Positions 22,987 to 30,739 of a stretch of DNA of 41,600 bases are shown here, piece by piece. Numbering within the stretch: the stretch's first letter is position 1; each line of letters begins with the position of its first letter. The position numbers and the translations under genes were made by a program. This DNA comes from Opitutaceae bacterium (GTDB lineage Bacteria > Verrucomicrobiota > Verrucomicrobiia > Opitutales > Opitutaceae): NCBI GenBank assembly GCA_016795545.1, contig JAEUGX010000004.1, positions 1 to 41,600 of the forward strand, read 5' to 3'. The notes beneath the pieces are model-generated. The model saw only the letters and a program-made list of their open reading frames with translations, did no database searches and was not told where the DNA came from.

Positions 22987-24072
22987 GTGCTCGACATCCC
23001 CAAACGCACCTCCCTCTCATCCCAAGCCGCCGCCGCCATCCGGAAGGGCATTAACGATGGCTCCTGGAACGAGTTCCTGCCGAGCGAGCGCCGCCTGTGC
23101 GAGATGTTCCAGGTCAGCCGGCCCACGATCCGGACGGCCCTGCACCTGCTGGCCAAGGACGGCCTGATCGACATCCGCCAGGGGCGGCGCAACCGGATCA
23201 TCGCCCGGCCCCGGCCGCCCGTAGCGGTCCAGAACCGGCTGGTGGTCATCGTCACCCACGAGCCGGTGCCGTTCATGTCCATTGCTTCGTATCACAGCAT
23301 CAGCGAGATGCGCGCGCACCTGGCCGAGCACGGCTTCGTCACCGAGATCTTCGTCTGCCAGGCCCGGGGCGCGGTCGCCCAGCGCCGGAAGCTCGAAACC
23401 TTCCTGCGGCAGAACCGGGTCTTCTGCTGCGTGCTGCTGTCGGTCAGCCAGGAGCTGCAGCAGTGGTTCGCCTCCCACTCCATCCCGGCGCTCGTCCTCG
23501 GCTCCTGCCACCCGTCCGTGCAGCTGCCTTCGCTCGACGTCGACCAGCGCTCGGTCTGCCGACACGCGGCCGGCATCTTCCTCGGCAAGGGCCACCGGCG
23601 CATGGCCCTGGTGGTGCCCGACAGCGGGGTCGCCGGCGACCTGGCCGGGGAGCAGGGCTTCCTCGAGGCCGTCGACCAGCGCGCCCGGTCCGACGACGCC
23701 CGCGCCGTCATCCTCCGCCACAACGGCACCGCCCAGAACATCAGCGCCAAGCTCGACGCGCTCTTCAACTCGCCCCGGGCCCCCACCGCGCTCCTCGTGG
23801 CCAAGCCGTCGCACATGTTCATCGTCGTCCTCTACCTGCTCAAGCGCGGCCTCACGGTGCCGGACACCGTGTCGCTCATCTCGCGCGACTTCGACACGCT
23901 CTTCCTGAACACCCTGCCGCCGATCGCCCACTACGCGTTCGACGGCGACTCGTTCAACCACCGCCTGACCCGGCTCATGCTGCAGATGGTGGGCCAGGGT
24001 TACCTGCCGCCGGAGCCGAACCTCATGTTCCCCCGCTTCGTGCTCGGCGGCACGGTCAAGAGCCTGGTCTGA
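22987..24072 (+). CDS. GntR-type winged-helix regulator with LacI-like sensor domain (AraR-like chimera), copy 2
   Basis: This 361-residue protein starts with GTG at 22987; an in-frame stop at 22978-22980 makes this the first possible start. Residues ~9-75 are a GntR winged helix (LPSERRLCEMFQVSRPTIRTALHLLAKDGLI), followed by a Peripla_BP-like sensor with RLVVIVTHEPVPFMS, CCVLLSVSQELQQWF, IPALVLGSCHPSVQLPSLDVDQ and LTVPDTVSLISRDFD. It is a close paralogue of the regulator at 2547-3635 with the same architecture and length. It is divergent from the DapA-family operon and has operator-like site F 12 bp upstream of its start, so it is the best candidate for the protein that binds the seven dispersed sites. 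The ligand may be an intermediate of the pathway in this island. Confidence 0.88.
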   Translation: MLDIPKRTSLSSQAAAAIRKGINDGSWNEFLPSERRLCEMFQVSRPTIRTALHLLAKDGLIDIRQGRRNRIIARPRPPVAVQNRLVVIVTHEPVPFMSIASYHSISEMRAHLAEHGFVTEIFVCQARGAVAQRRKLETFLRQNRVFCCVLLSVSQELQQWFASHSIPALVLGSCHPSVQLPSLDVDQRSVCRHAAGIFLGKGHRRMALVVPDSGVAGDLAGEQGFLEAVDQRARSDDARAVILRHNGTAQNISAKLDALFNSPRAPTALLVAKPSHMFIVVLYLLKRGLTVPDTVSLISRDFDTLFLNTLPPIAHYAFDGDSFNHRLTRLMLQMVGQGYLPPEPNLMFPRFVLGGTVKSLV

Positions 24073-24093
24073 ACGCGGACACCGGCCTGGCGC

Positions 24094-25146
24094 CTACTTT
24101 CCGCTCGCGGCCCCGGCGACCTCGAGCCGGATGAAGTCCGGCAGGTCCCACACCGCGGGCCGGCCGCGGCGCTGGCGGGACAGCCAGTTGAGCGCGGCCT
24201 GGTAGACCATCTCGTGCCCGCCGTCGAAGATCGTCACCCGCGTGCTGCCCGCGGTCCGGCGGAACAGGGGCCGCTTGGCGCCGTAGGTCGGGTCGGCCGG
24301 GGCCGCGGGCCACGCCGGCGGCAGCCGGACCTCCGCCAGCGCGAGCCGCAGGCCGGCCGGATCCAGCCGGTCCGCCTCGGGCACCACCGCATCAAACGCG
24401 CGCAGCGCGTGGGTGAACGGTACCCCCGCGTCGTGGAGCCCGTGGTTGAGGTCGAGCGGCACGCCCCGGGCGTGCGCCAGGCGGCTGAGCGGCGAACGGC
24501 GCCAGGCTTCGGCGCGTCGCCGCTCGTCCGTCGTCGGCGCGCCGCCCAGCGCGCCGCGGATGTATTCCAGATAGTGGTAGGGATTCGGCGACTGCGCGAG
24601 CTCCTCGTACCAGCGGGTGATGTCCGTGATGCCGCACCAGGCGGAGGCGCCCGCCCAGATCTCGGGGTGCCGCGCCACGACCTGGAGCGTCATGTGCCCG
24701 CCCCCGCTGGCCCCGAGCAGGTAGAGGCGCGTGTCGTCGAGGTCGGTCTGCCGCCGCGCCCAGGCCACCGCCTCCACCACGTCGGCGACCGCCCGGTCGC
24801 TGCCCATGGCGGGCGGGATGTTGTTCGGCCCGCGGAAGTTCGGCTGCAGCAGCGCCCAGCCTTGCGCGGCGCACCAGGCGAAATAGTCCTCGACCTGCCC
24901 GGGCGTGTCGTACTGCGAGCTCCAGGTGTGCAGGCCGACGAGCAGCGGCTTCGGGCCCGGTCCGGGCGGCACGTACCAAAGCGCCGGCTGGGTCGCGCCG
25001 TCGCTGCACGGGATCGCGACCTCGGCCATCGCCTGGCGCCAAGCGGGCGGTTCGGCCGCCGGCGCCGCGCCGGCCGGCCACGCCGCGCCCAGGGCCATGG
25101 CGGCGAAGAGGGCGCGGAAGCGGGACGACGGAGTCGGACGGGGCAT
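24094..25146 (-). CDS. Secreted alpha/beta hydrolase (prolyl-oligopeptidase/esterase-like)
   Basis: This 350-residue protein begins with a signal peptide (RFRALFAAMALGAAWPAGAAPA). The alpha/beta-hydrolase elements are visible: an oxyanion HTWSS region after LLVGLHT, the nucleophile elbow GASGGGH with Ser147, a candidate acid in HGLHDAGV, and a terminal GGHEM histidine. The FRGPNNIPPAMGSDRAVADVVEA stretch is typical of S9-type hydrolases and esterases. It could deacetylate or hydrolyse an ester of the imported compound; the substrate is unknown. The start at 25146 has AAGGAG at a suitable distance (CACGTGCCC between). It is 14 nt downstream of glcF on the same strand and ends 21 bp from the convergent regulator gene, so it is the last gene of the glcDEF operon. 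Confidence 0.85.
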   Translation of the reverse strand: MPRPTPSSRFRALFAAMALGAAWPAGAAPAAEPPAWRQAMAEVAIPCSDGATQPALWYVPPGPGPKPLLVGLHTWSSQYDTPGQVEDYFAWCAAQGWALLQPNFRGPNNIPPAMGSDRAVADVVEAVAWARRQTDLDDTRLYLLGASGGGHMTLQVVARHPEIWAGASAWCGITDITRWYEELAQSPNPYHYLEYIRGALGGAPTTDERRRAEAWRRSPLSRLAHARGVPLDLNHGLHDAGVPFTHALRAFDAVVPEADRLDPAGLRLALAEVRLPPAWPAAPADPTYGAKRPLFRRTAGSTRVTIFDGGHEMVYQAALNWLSRQRRGRPAVWDLPDFIRLEVAGAASGK

Positions 25147-25160
25147 GGGCACGTGCTCCT

Positions 25161-26411
25161 TCAGGCGTCGCGCAGCACCTGCATGGTGTGCCGCACCTCG
25201 ATGGCGGATCCGGCCTGGCGCAGGTGCGCCTGCAGCTGGGTCAGGCACCCGATGTTGCCGGTGGCGACCACCTCGGCCCCGGTGGCGATGACCGCCGCCG
25301 CCTTCTGCCGGCCGAGCGCGGCCGCGATCTCCGGCTGGTCGAGATTGTACGTGCCGGCGCTGCCGCAGCAGAGGTGCGCGTTGGCCAGCTCGCGGAGCTC
25401 CACGCCGGGGATCGCCTGCAGCAGCTCCCGCGGCGGGCGGCGCACGCCCTGGGCGTTGGCGAGGTGGCAGGCGTCGTGGTACGCGATCCGGCGCGGGCGG
25501 CCGGGGCCGCGCGGCGCGGCGCGGAGGCCGAGCCGGGCCAGGAACACGCTGACATCCTGCACCCGGTGCCGGAACGCCTCGGCGCGGGCCTCGTCGGGCG
25601 TCCCGCGCAGCACCAGGTGGTACTCGTGCATCGCCGAGCCGCAGCCCGCCGCGTTGGTCACGATCGCGTCGACGTCCGCCGGAAAGGCCGCGAGGTTGCG
25701 GCGCGCGAAGGCCTGCGCCGCCGCCAGGTCGCCGGTGTGCCAGGCCAGGCCGCCGCAGCAGCCCTGCGCGGGCGGCACGACGACCTCCACGCCGTTCCGC
25801 GCGAGGACCTCGATCGTGGCGGCGTTGATGTCGGGCGCCAGCACCTGCTGCGCGCAGCCCGCCAGCAGGGCCACCCGCGCCCGGCGCTCGCCCCGGGCCG
25901 GCGTCACCGTGGGCAGCGCCGCCGCGGGGGGCAGCGCTGCGGGCAGCAGGTCGACCATCGGCCGCAGCGCCCGCGGCACGAGGGCGGCGAACCGCCGGCC
26001 GACCTGGCCGAGGCGCGCCGCCAGCCGGAAGCGCGCGGGGTACGGCAGCGTCCGCGCCGCCAGGAAATGGCGCAGGCGCGCCCCGAACGGACGCCGCGCC
26101 TGCGGCGCGGCCAGCGCGCGGAACGGGCTGATCAGGTCGCGGTACGGCACGCCGCTCGGGCACGCGGGCTCGCACGCGAGGCAGCCGAGGCAGCGGTCCA
26201 CATGGGGCTGCGCCGCCGCCCAGGGCAGCTGGCCCTCGAGCACCTCCTTCATCAGCAGGATGCGGCCGCGCGGCGAGTCCATCTCCTGCCCGAGCTCCTG
26301 GTAGGTCGGGCACGCGGCCAGGCAGAAGCCGCAGTGCACGCAGCTCTGCACCGCCTGGGCCATCGGTGCGCCCAGCGGGCCGTGCTGCTCGGGTTTGATC
26401 GCGTGTTGCAT
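25161..26411 (-). CDS. glcF: Glycolate oxidase-type iron-sulfur subunit GlcF
   Basis: This 416-residue protein has two ferredoxin-like CxxCxxCxxxCP clusters: Cys24, 27, 30 and 34 in SCVHCGFCLAACP, and Cys74, 77, 80 and 84 in RCLGCLACEPACP. Both bind [4Fe-4S]. They are followed by two CCG domains with GCAQQV/QGCCGGLAWHTGD and HDACHLAN/LCCGSAGTYN, as in GlcF, LutA and related proteins. It should pass electrons from the GlcD/GlcE flavoproteins, which oxidise a 2-hydroxy acid, to the membrane chain. The ATG directly abuts the TAG of glcE, so expression is coupled. The name is by family; the true substrate could be glycolate, lactate or another 2-hydroxy acid. Confidence 0.92.
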   Translation of the reverse strand: MQHAIKPEQHGPLGAPMAQAVQSCVHCGFCLAACPTYQELGQEMDSPRGRILLMKEVLEGQLPWAAAQPHVDRCLGCLACEPACPSGVPYRDLISPFRALAAPQARRPFGARLRHFLAARTLPYPARFRLAARLGQVGRRFAALVPRALRPMVDLLPAALPPAAALPTVTPARGERRARVALLAGCAQQVLAPDINAATIEVLARNGVEVVVPPAQGCCGGLAWHTGDLAAAQAFARRNLAAFPADVDAIVTNAAGCGSAMHEYHLVLRGTPDEARAEAFRHRVQDVSVFLARLGLRAAPRGPGRPRRIAYHDACHLANAQGVRRPPRELLQAIPGVELRELANAHLCCGSAGTYNLDQPEIAAALGRQKAAAVIATGAEVVATGNIGCLTQLQAHLRQAGSAIEVRHTMQVLRDA

Positions 26412-27497
26412 CTAGGAAGGATCCAGCGCAGGGAAGCGTCCGGCCGGGTCGAGCGCCCGCTTGACCGCCGCCGCGACGGCCGGGTCGGCGACCCGGCCGA
26501 GCCGCAGCGGGGCGTCGCCGCGCAGGGTCAGGCCGGCCAGCCCGAGGTCCCGCAGGCCGGCGTCCAGGCGCGCGGGTTCCCCGCCCGCGGGCAGCGAGAG
26601 GAAGGCCTGGCTGCCGCCGGCGCCAAAATGCACGCGGCCATCCGCGAGGCCGGCCGCCAGGGCGGCCAGCGCCGGCAGCTGTTCCGGCCCCAGCGGCACC
26701 TTGGCCAGCAGGCCGCCGGGGTGGGCCCAGGCGAATTCGCCGACGCCGGCCCAGAATTCCGCGGCCGTGCCCTCGCTCAGGACCTCGCCCGGCCAGCGGC
26801 CCAGCACCTCGCGGGCCAGCGCGGCGAGCGCCGGCGCCGGACCGGCCAGCCGGAGGTAGACCGCAGCGTTGCGCGGCACGGCCTCGAGGGCCTCGGCCTC
26901 CCAGCGCGCGCGGCCGATGGCCGAAAACCGCGCGGCGATCTCCGCGGGGCCGGCCGCGGGCAGCCGCAGCGTCAGGCGGGCGGCCGGGCGGGGGAACACC
27001 TTGAAAGTCAGCTCGCCGAGCACGCCGAAGCGGCCGGCGCTGCCGACGAAGAACTTCGGCAGGTCGAAGCCGGCCGCGTTCTTGACGACCTTGCCGCCCA
27101 TGCGCAGGAGGCGGCCGTCGCCGTCGACGAAGCGCACGCCGAGGATGAAGTCCCGCAGCCCGCCGTACCGGAACCGCCCCGGCCCGCTGAGGCCCGCCGC
27201 CACCGTGCCGCCCAGCGTGGCGCCCGCGGCGGCCAGGGGCGGATCGAACGGCAGGTACTGTCCCCGGTCCGCCAGCGCCGCCGCGATCTCGCGCACCGGC
27301 GTGCCGGCCAGCGCGGTGAAGGTGTACTCGTCGGGCTCGTATTCCGTGATGCCGCGCAGCCGCACGGTCGAGATGCGCCGGGTCCCGTCGGCCGCTGCGG
27401 CCAGGCGCGGCTTGGTGCCGGCGCCGACGGCCAGGACGCGCGGCGCCGCCCGCACGGCGTCCTGGAGCTCGGCCAGACTGGCGGGGGTCGCGGTCAT
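26412..27497 (-). CDS. glcE: Glycolate oxidase-type FAD-binding subunit GlcE
   Basis: This 361-residue PCMH-type FAD-binding protein has GAGTKPRL near its start, and [29 protein letters not shown] followed by [29 protein letters not shown], the pattern of GlcE. It lacks the larger cap of GlcD, and its size fits a GlcE subunit. Its ATG at 27495-27497 overlaps the TGA of glcD by ATGA, and its own stop abuts the glcF start, so the three subunits are made from one message in tight coupling. It assembles with GlcD and GlcF in an oxidase of 2-hydroxy acids at the cytoplasmic membrane. Confidence 0.92.
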   Translation of the reverse strand: MTATPASLAELQDAVRAAPRVLAVGAGTKPRLAAAADGTRRISTVRLRGITEYEPDEYTFTALAGTPVREIAAALADRGQYLPFDPPLAAAGATLGGTVAAGLSGPGRFRYGGLRDFILGVRFVDGDGRLLRMGGKVVKNAAGFDLPKFFVGSAGRFGVLGELTFKVFPRPAARLTLRLPAAGPAEIAARFSAIGRARWEAEALEAVPRNAAVYLRLAGPAPALAALAREVLGRWPGEVLSEGTAAEFWAGVGEFAWAHPGGLLAKVPLGPEQLPALAALAAGLADGRVHFGAGGSQAFLSLPAGGEPARLDAGLRDLGLAGLTLRGDAPLRLGRVADPAVAAAVKRALDPAGRFPALDPS

Positions 27498-28939
27498 ACG
27501 CGGGAGATCACCCCGGCCCGCTCGAGCGGGTGCAGCCCGTGCGCCGGCCGCGCGGAGGCCTCGCCCGCGGGGAACATCTTGCCGGGATTGGCGATGCCCA
27601 GCGGGTCGAAGGCTTCGCGCAGCCGCCGGAGGCAGTCGACCTCGTCGGGCGTGAACATGTCCGGCAGGTAGTCGCGCTTCTCCACGCCGACCCCGTGCTC
27701 GCCGGTGATCGAGCCGCCCATCGCGACGCACATCCGGAGGATCCGGCCCGCCAGCTCCTCGGCGCGCTCCAGCGCGCCCGGCTGCCGGCCATCGTAGAGG
27801 ATCAGCGGATGGAGATTGCCGTCGCCCGCATGAAACACGTTGGCGCAGCGCAGCCCGGCCGCGCGCGTCATCTCGTCGATCCGCCGCAGCGCCTCGCCCA
27901 GCCGCCGGCGCGGCACGACGCCGTCCTGCACGATGAAGTCCGGCGACAGCCGGCCCACGGCGCTGAAGGCGCTCTTCCGGCCCTTCCAGATCGCCAGCCG
28001 CTCGTCGGCGTCCCGCGCCACGCGCACCTCGACGGCGCGGCTCGCCGCGAGGATGGCGTCCAGCCGGACCCGATCCGCCGCCACCACCTCCCGCGGCCCC
28101 TCGAGCTCCACGATCAGGACCGCCTCGCAGCCCGGCGGGTACTCGGCGTGCACGGCGGCCACCGCCGCCTCGAGCGCCAGGGCGTCCATCATCTCGATCG
28201 CCCCGGGCAGCAGGCCGCTGGCCACGATCGCCGAGACGGCGTCGCCCGCCAGCTCGAGCGTGCGGTAGCCGGCCAGCACGGTGTGGTAGCTCTCGGGCCG
28301 CGGCAGCAGCTGGAGCGTGACCTCCAGCGCGATGCCGAACAGGCCTTCGTTGCCGACGAACAGCCCGCACCAGTCGGGGCCGGCCTGCTCGCGGCTCGCC
28401 CCGCCCCAGGTCACCACCTCGCCGGTCGCCAGCACGGCCTTGAGTCCGAGAACGTGGTTGGAGGTCATCCCGTACTTCAGGCAGTGCGCGCCTCCGGAAT
28501 TGAAGGCCACGTTGCCGCCGATCGTGCAGATCGGCTGGCTCGAGGGATCGGGCGCGTAGTAGAGGCCGTGGGGCAGAGCCGCGACGGAGACGTGCGCGTT
28601 GACGACCCCGGGCTCGACCACCGCGATCCGCTGGTCCGGATCGAGACGGAGGATGCGGTTGAGCCGGTTGAGCGTGATGACGATGCCGCCCGCCACCGGG
28701 AGCGAGCCGCCGGAGAGGCTGGTGCCGCTGCCCCGCGCGACGAAGGGCAGCCGCTCGTCGCGGCAGAAGCGCACGACCGCGACGACCTCGTCCGCCGACT
28801 CCGGAATGACCACCGCGAGCGGCCGCGCCTTGTACGCCGTCAGCCCGTCGCTCTCATAGGCCGCCAGCTGGGCCGCGCCCGCGAGGATGCGGTCGGGAGA
28901 CAGGACGGCGGCGAGGCGTTGCAGGACGGGGGGAGGCAT
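27494..28939 (-). CDS. glcD: FAD-linked 2-hydroxy-acid oxidase, GlcD-type catalytic subunit
   Basis: This 481-residue protein has the PCMH FAD domain ([41 protein letters not shown] near residues 130-150), a cap domain, and the C-terminal C-cap signature [14 protein letters not shown] with [30 protein letters not shown] provides the His-containing active-site segment of the family. This is the catalytic subunit that oxidises glycolate or D-lactate-like 2-hydroxy acids. It is the first gene of glcD-glcE-glcF-hydrolase. No Shine-Dalgarno site precedes its ATG; instead a perfect 8-3-8 palindrome lies 6-25 nt upstream (28946-28964). The lacI-type gene lies 115 bp upstream on the same strand. Confidence 0.93.
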   Translation of the reverse strand: MPPPVLQRLAAVLSPDRILAGAAQLAAYESDGLTAYKARPLAVVIPESADEVVAVVRFCRDERLPFVARGSGTSLSGGSLPVAGGIVITLNRLNRILRLDPDQRIAVVEPGVVNAHVSVAALPHGLYYAPDPSSQPICTIGGNVAFNSGGAHCLKYGMTSNHVLGLKAVLATGEVVTWGGASREQAGPDWCGLFVGNEGLFGIALEVTLQLLPRPESYHTVLAGYRTLELAGDAVSAIVASGLLPGAIEMMDALALEAAVAAVHAEYPPGCEAVLIVELEGPREVVAADRVRLDAILAASRAVEVRVARDADERLAIWKGRKSAFSAVGRLSPDFIVQDGVVPRRRLGEALRRIDEMTRAAGLRCANVFHAGDGNLHPLILYDGRQPGALERAEELAGRILRMCVAMGGSITGEHGVGVEKRDYLPDMFTPDEVDCLRRLREAFDPLGIANPGKMFPAGEASARPAHGLHPLERAGVISRV

Positions 28940-28945
28940 GAGGGA

Positions 28946-28964
28946 GGTCGTCCGTCGGACGACC
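28946..28964. promoter_or_regulatory. Perfect palindrome immediately upstream of glcD
   Basis: GGTCGTCC (28946-28953), GTC, GGACGACC (28957-28964): perfect 8-bp arms with a 3-nt centre, starting 6 nt from the glcD ATG. As DNA it looks like a homodimer operator; as RNA it forms a tight hairpin over the initiation region. It is unlike the 20-bp motif of module I, consistent with separate control of this operon. Confidence 0.5.
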
Positions 28965-29054
28965 GCGGATCAACCCCAACTTAGGCCAAAGCGGCGCCGG
29001 GAGTTGAGGGCCGAGAGTGTCATACTGGGCGGCCCCCGCAGCCGGCCAGCGCGG

Positions 29055-30137
29055 CTAGATCCGCGCGACCGAATCACCCGGGACCAGCGTGGCCTCGAGC
29101 AGCACGGTCTGGATCGAGTCGTCAAGCGGGTTGCGGAGCCGCCAGAGCAGCTGCTCGACCGCCCGCGTGCCGATGCGCTGCGCCCCCACGTCGATCGTCG
29201 TCAGGGACGGCTTCAGCGCACGCACCACGGACTTCTCGTTGTTGCAGGAGATGACGCTGACGTCGCGCCCGACCTGCAGCCCGCGGCGCTCGAGCGCGGT
29301 GTAGAGATGCACCACGATGTTGTCGGCGGGCAGGAAGATGGCCGTCGGCCGGACCGCGGCATCCATCGCCCGCCACTGGTCGACCAGCGGCAGCAGCTCC
29401 TCGTGGCTGGTGAGCGCCGGCTCCGGCCAGGCGGTCACGCGGGGGCTGGCGGACTCCAGGAGCGTGAGCGCCATCTCCCGCTGCCCGCAGGCGAACATGA
29501 ACTCCTTCTTGATGTGCTCGAGCGAAGACTTGCCCTTCTTGGGATTCAGGAAAGCCACGCGGCGGTGGCCGCGCTCGAGGAGGTGGCCGGCCACCAGTCG
29601 CGCCGCGCTCTCATGATTGAAGCTGCACAGGTCGCCCGGCGCGCCCTCGGGCTTGGCCCAGGTCCAGACCAGGGGGAAACGAAGGATGTTTTTGATGAGC
29701 GAATTGCTTTCCACGTCCGGCAGCGCGCTGTACTGCGACGTCTTCACGATCAGGCCCTCGACCTGGTTCTCCTTCAGGAAAGCCGGCACATGGTCGGCAT
29801 TGGGCAGGTTCGCGAAGAGCAGGTTGCCGTTGATCAGGGTGATCGCCGACTCGATGCCATGCAGCACCTCGGTCAGCACCGGCACATGCAGCAGGGTGTC
29901 GTCCATGCCCAGATACACCAGGCCGATGTTGTGGGAACGCTGGCCCGCCCGCCCGCGCCCGCCGCCCGAATTCTGGCGCTTGCGCAACGGCTGGTAACGA
30001 AGCCGCGCCACCGCCTCCAAAACGCGCTGCCGGGAGTCCGGACTGACATCGGTGAAATTGTTGAGGACGCGCGAAGCGGTCCCCACCGCTACACCGGCGG
30101 CCTTCGCCACGTCTGCCAAGGTTACGGGTTTGTTCAT
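29055..30137 (-). CDS. LacI-family transcriptional regulator
   Basis: This 360-residue protein has the classical LacI layout. A helix-turn-helix with hinge occupies residues 4-60 (VTLADVAKAAGVAVGTASRVLNN, then SRQRVLEAVARLRYQP), followed by a sugar-binding-type sensor (IGLVYLGMDD, GLIVKTSQYS, VAGHLLERGHRRVAFLNP, GRDVSVISCNNE). The C-terminal DVGAQRIGTRAVEQLLWRL is typical. The ATG at 30135-30137 has GAGG four bases upstream. It is divergent from the TBDR/GH-like operon across a 602-bp AT-rich gap and is upstream of, and collinear with, glcD. By the usual logic of the family it most likely represses the divergent TBDR operon until a glycan-derived ligand binds. Confidence 0.92.
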   Translation of the reverse strand: MNKPVTLADVAKAAGVAVGTASRVLNNFTDVSPDSRQRVLEAVARLRYQPLRKRQNSGGGRGRAGQRSHNIGLVYLGMDDTLLHVPVLTEVLHGIESAITLINGNLLFANLPNADHVPAFLKENQVEGLIVKTSQYSALPDVESNSLIKNILRFPLVWTWAKPEGAPGDLCSFNHESAARLVAGHLLERGHRRVAFLNPKKGKSSLEHIKKEFMFACGQREMALTLLESASPRVTAWPEPALTSHEELLPLVDQWRAMDAAVRPTAIFLPADNIVVHLYTALERRGLQVGRDVSVISCNNEKSVVRALKPSLTTIDVGAQRIGTRAVEQLLWRLRNPLDDSIQTVLLEATLVPGDSVARI

Positions 30138-30739
30138 TGAACCTCGTGTGCAATATTCCTTAGATGTCGATGAATCGCAATATAATAACGAGGGGATTCT
30201 GATGAATATGCCGGCCGATCAGCTCACGCCGCCGTTCACTCCCGGAGATTTTGTCCGGTCTGTTCCTCTCGTCGGCAGCCCTGAAATTAGGCGCGCTCGA
30301 GCCGCCACCCCCATGCGCGCATCCGCCTTTCCTCCAGAACGGCCCGGATCCCCGATACCGCTTTCCTCACCCCATTTCCCACCAGAAACGCCGGCGTGAC
30401 AAGCCGGTTGGGAGATTTGAGGTGTATGAAAGTAGTTTATTTCATTAAATTCCGTCCTCAAAAAAGGCAGAAATCTTTATACGAAATAGGCCGTTGAATT
30501 GACTGATTTCAGGCAGCAAACCGGAAAATTCGCATAATATTTGCTTTAGCAAGGGCATAAATCGTCATTTGGAATGAGACGCGCCGGGACAGACTTCCAT
30601 ATAGTTTCACTGAAAATATTGAACTTATTATCATATGTTCATTAATTTCATTGCTTATCAATCTGAATTTAGCCAAATCACGGCTCGTCGCTCGACCCGC
30701 AAAGAGTCGAGGACCAACCCCAACCCCAGCCCCACCCCT
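30138..30739. promoter_or_regulatory. AT-rich divergent regulatory region between lacI and the TBDR operon
   Basis: This 602-bp gap, with no convincing gene, contrasts sharply in composition with its surroundings: 30420-30660 is strikingly A/T-rich. It includes a consensus TATAAT on the plus strand at 30181-30186 with no convincing -35 box, the dyads at 30541-30577, and a CTCGAC/GTCGAG hairpin (30691-30696, 30706-30711) in the leader before the ATG at 30740. The last 25 bases before that ATG are C-rich without a Shine-Dalgarno site. The long reading frame does extend upstream to 30635, but the added residues look non-coding. Confidence 0.55.
30541..30577. promoter_or_regulatory. Two adjacent dyads, candidate LacI-type operators
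   Basis: TTGCTTTAGCAA (30541-30552) has 5-bp arms with a 2-bp centre, and TCATT-TGG-AATGA spans 30565-30577. Their centres are about 24 bp apart. They lie in the AT-rich divergent region about 160-200 bp upstream of the TBDR start. Neither has the central CpG common in LacI-family operators, so the link to the adjacent regulator is tentative. Confidence 0.35.
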
